Assembly (NCBI GenBank): GCA_030146905.1
Contig: JASLAV010000002.1
Span: 1-5,510 of the forward strand
Direction: 5' to 3'
Source of the DNA: Lentzea sp.
Lineage (GTDB): Bacteria; Actinomycetota; Actinomycetes; Mycobacteriales; Pseudonocardiaceae
DNA: 5,510 bases
Below, in pieces: positions 4,674 to 5,510 of the stretch. Within the stretch, counting starts at the first letter, position 1. Each line of letters starts with the position of its first letter. The notes under the pieces are model-generated. The model did no database searches. It was not told the DNA's origin and saw nothing but the letters and a program-made list of their open reading frames with translations. Both the position numbers and the translations under genes were made by a program.

Positions 4674-4679
4674 TAGGCT
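4674..4679 (+). promoter_or_regulatory. -10 element (TAGGCT) for leaderless ispE
   Basis: TAGGCT matches the actinobacterial -10 pattern TANNNT. Its last T is followed by exactly six bases before GTG 4686, the spacing typical of leaderless transcripts whose first base is the start codon. No Shine-Dalgarno lies at a usable distance (the purine-rich run 4643-4651 is more than 30 nt away), which supports leaderless expression. No clear -35 box is seen. Confidence 0.55.
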
Positions 4680-4685
4680 GACGTG

Positions 4686-5510
4686 GTGCTCGCAGTCGTT
4701 CCGCCCCCGGTCACAGTTCGCGTTCCGGCCAAGGTCAACCTGCACCTGGCCGTCGGAGACGTGCGCCCGGACGGTTACCACGATCTGGTGACGATCTTCC
4801 AGGCGCTTTCGCTGGTCGACGAGGTCACGGTCGCGGTGGCCGACGAGCCAGGCGTCGAGGTCCACGGGGAGGGCGCCGACCAGGTGCCCACCGGGGCCTC
4901 GAACCTGGCCTGGCGCGCGGTCCAGCTGCTCGCGACGCACGTGGGCAAGGACCCAGACGACCCGAAGGTCCGCGTCGTCATCCGCAAGGCCATCCCGGTC
5001 GCGGGAGGCATGGCGGGTGGCAGCGCGGACGCCGCGGCGGCGCTCGTGGGCCTGTCGTCGTTGTGGCGGCTGGAGATCAGCCGCGACGAGCTGGCCGAGC
5101 TGGCGGGGAAGCTCGGCGCGGACGTCCCGTTCGCCCTGTACGGCGGGACCGCGCTGGGAACGGGCCGCGGCGAGCGGATCGACCCGGTGCTGGGACGCCA
5201 CCAGTTCCACTGGGTGCTCGCCTTCGACCGCCGCGGACTGTCCACTCCGGACGTCTTCGACGAGCTGGACCGCCTGCGCGCCGACGGTGATCCGCCGCGC
5301 GTCGGTCCCGTCGAGGCGGTGCTGGAGGGGTTGTCCTCCGGCGATCCGCGTCAGCTGGCCCTCCTGCTGGGCAACGACCTGCAGGCCGCCGCCGTCTCGT
5401 TGCGGCCGAACCTGCGCCGCACCCTCCGCGCCGGTGTCGACGCCGGCGCGCTGGCGGGCATCGTGTCCGGTTCCGGTCCCACCACGGCGTTCCTGTGCGA
5501 GGACGGCGAC
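4686..5510 (+). CDS. ispE: 4-diphosphocytidyl-2-C-methyl-D-erythritol kinase IspE (3' end outside window)
   Basis: IspE phosphorylates the 2-hydroxyl of CDP-methylerythritol with ATP, the fourth step of the MEP pathway to isoprenoid precursors, in the cytoplasm. The 275 visible residues follow the GHMP-kinase layout. PAKVN (14-18) supplies the catalytic-type Lys16, and RPDGYHDL (27-34) lies in the substrate site. The glycine-rich ATP loop is [15 protein letters not shown] (104-118), LGADVPF (143-149) carries the catalytic-type Asp146, and SGSGPTTAF (261-269) is the C-terminal GHMP motif. Some 25-40 residues are probably missing beyond the window edge. Two adjacent GTG codons (4683 and 4686) could start it; 4686 is chosen because it lies six bases after the TAGGCT element. 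It begins 57 nt after metQ. In many actinobacteria it directly follows ksgA, so the met operon separates them here. Confidence 0.95.
   Translation, partial: MLAVVPPPVTVRVPAKVNLHLAVGDVRPDGYHDLVTIFQALSLVDEVTVAVADEPGVEVHGEGADQVPTGASNLAWRAVQLLATHVGKDPDDPKVRVVIRKAIPVAGGMAGGSADAAAALVGLSSLWRLEISRDELAELAGKLGADVPFALYGGTALGTGRGERIDPVLGRHQFHWVLAFDRRGLSTPDVFDELDRLRADGDPPRVGPVEAVLEGLSSGDPRQLALLLGNDLQAAAVSLRPNLRRTLRAGVDAGALAGIVSGSGPTTAFLCEDGD

Overview
The window looks like the chromosome of a high-GC actinobacterium, most likely in or near the Pseudonocardiales (Lentzea, Saccharothrix, Actinosynnema or Amycolatopsis type). This rests on strong G/C third-position bias, GTG starts, apparent leaderless genes, and an rpf-ksgA-ispE gene order that is conserved in actinobacteria (in Mycobacterium tuberculosis it is rpfB-ksgA-ispE). 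The genus is inferred from general character, not from a database match.

All genes are on the + strand. (1) 1-177 is the C-terminal end of a resuscitation-promoting factor, followed by a near-perfect 16-bp-stem terminator (206-241). (2) 178-907 is an unusually long spacer without a convincing gene. It holds a 132-nt nested inverted repeat (367-498, arms up to 18 bp perfect), three tandem 64-66-bp repeats that each start with a 19-bp palindrome resembling a TetR-type operator (from 593), and a C-rich tract just before ksgA. (3) 908-1735 is ksgA/rsmA, the 16S rRNA dimethyladenosine transferase, with a hairpin at its stop codon. (4) 1795-2132 is a compact regulatory leader: a dyad, a SAM-I-superfamily riboswitch lacking P4 (1827-1914), a 28-codon leader peptide with two Cys codons (1923-2009), and alternative hairpins up to the metN ribosome binding site. 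(5) 2133-4628 is metN-metI-metQ, a complete methionine ABC importer: ATPase with NIL domain, permease and lipoprotein receptor. (6) 4686 to the window end is ispE, complete except for its last few dozen codons, apparently transcribed leaderless from its own -10 element.

The genes fall into two themes. rpf, ksgA and ispE are the ancestral housekeeping block (cell-wall remodelling and resuscitation, ribosome maturation, MEP isoprenoid pathway). The met cassette is inserted between ksgA and ispE and carries its own two-stage control. SAM should close the riboswitch P1 helix, whose 3' strand runs into the Shine-Dalgarno of the leader peptide; the leader peptide could in turn report cysteine or general translation status to structures ahead of metN. 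The serial arrangement of SAM riboswitch then Cys leader peptide is the most noteworthy system in the window. The two structured repeats upstream of ksgA are the next most interesting features.
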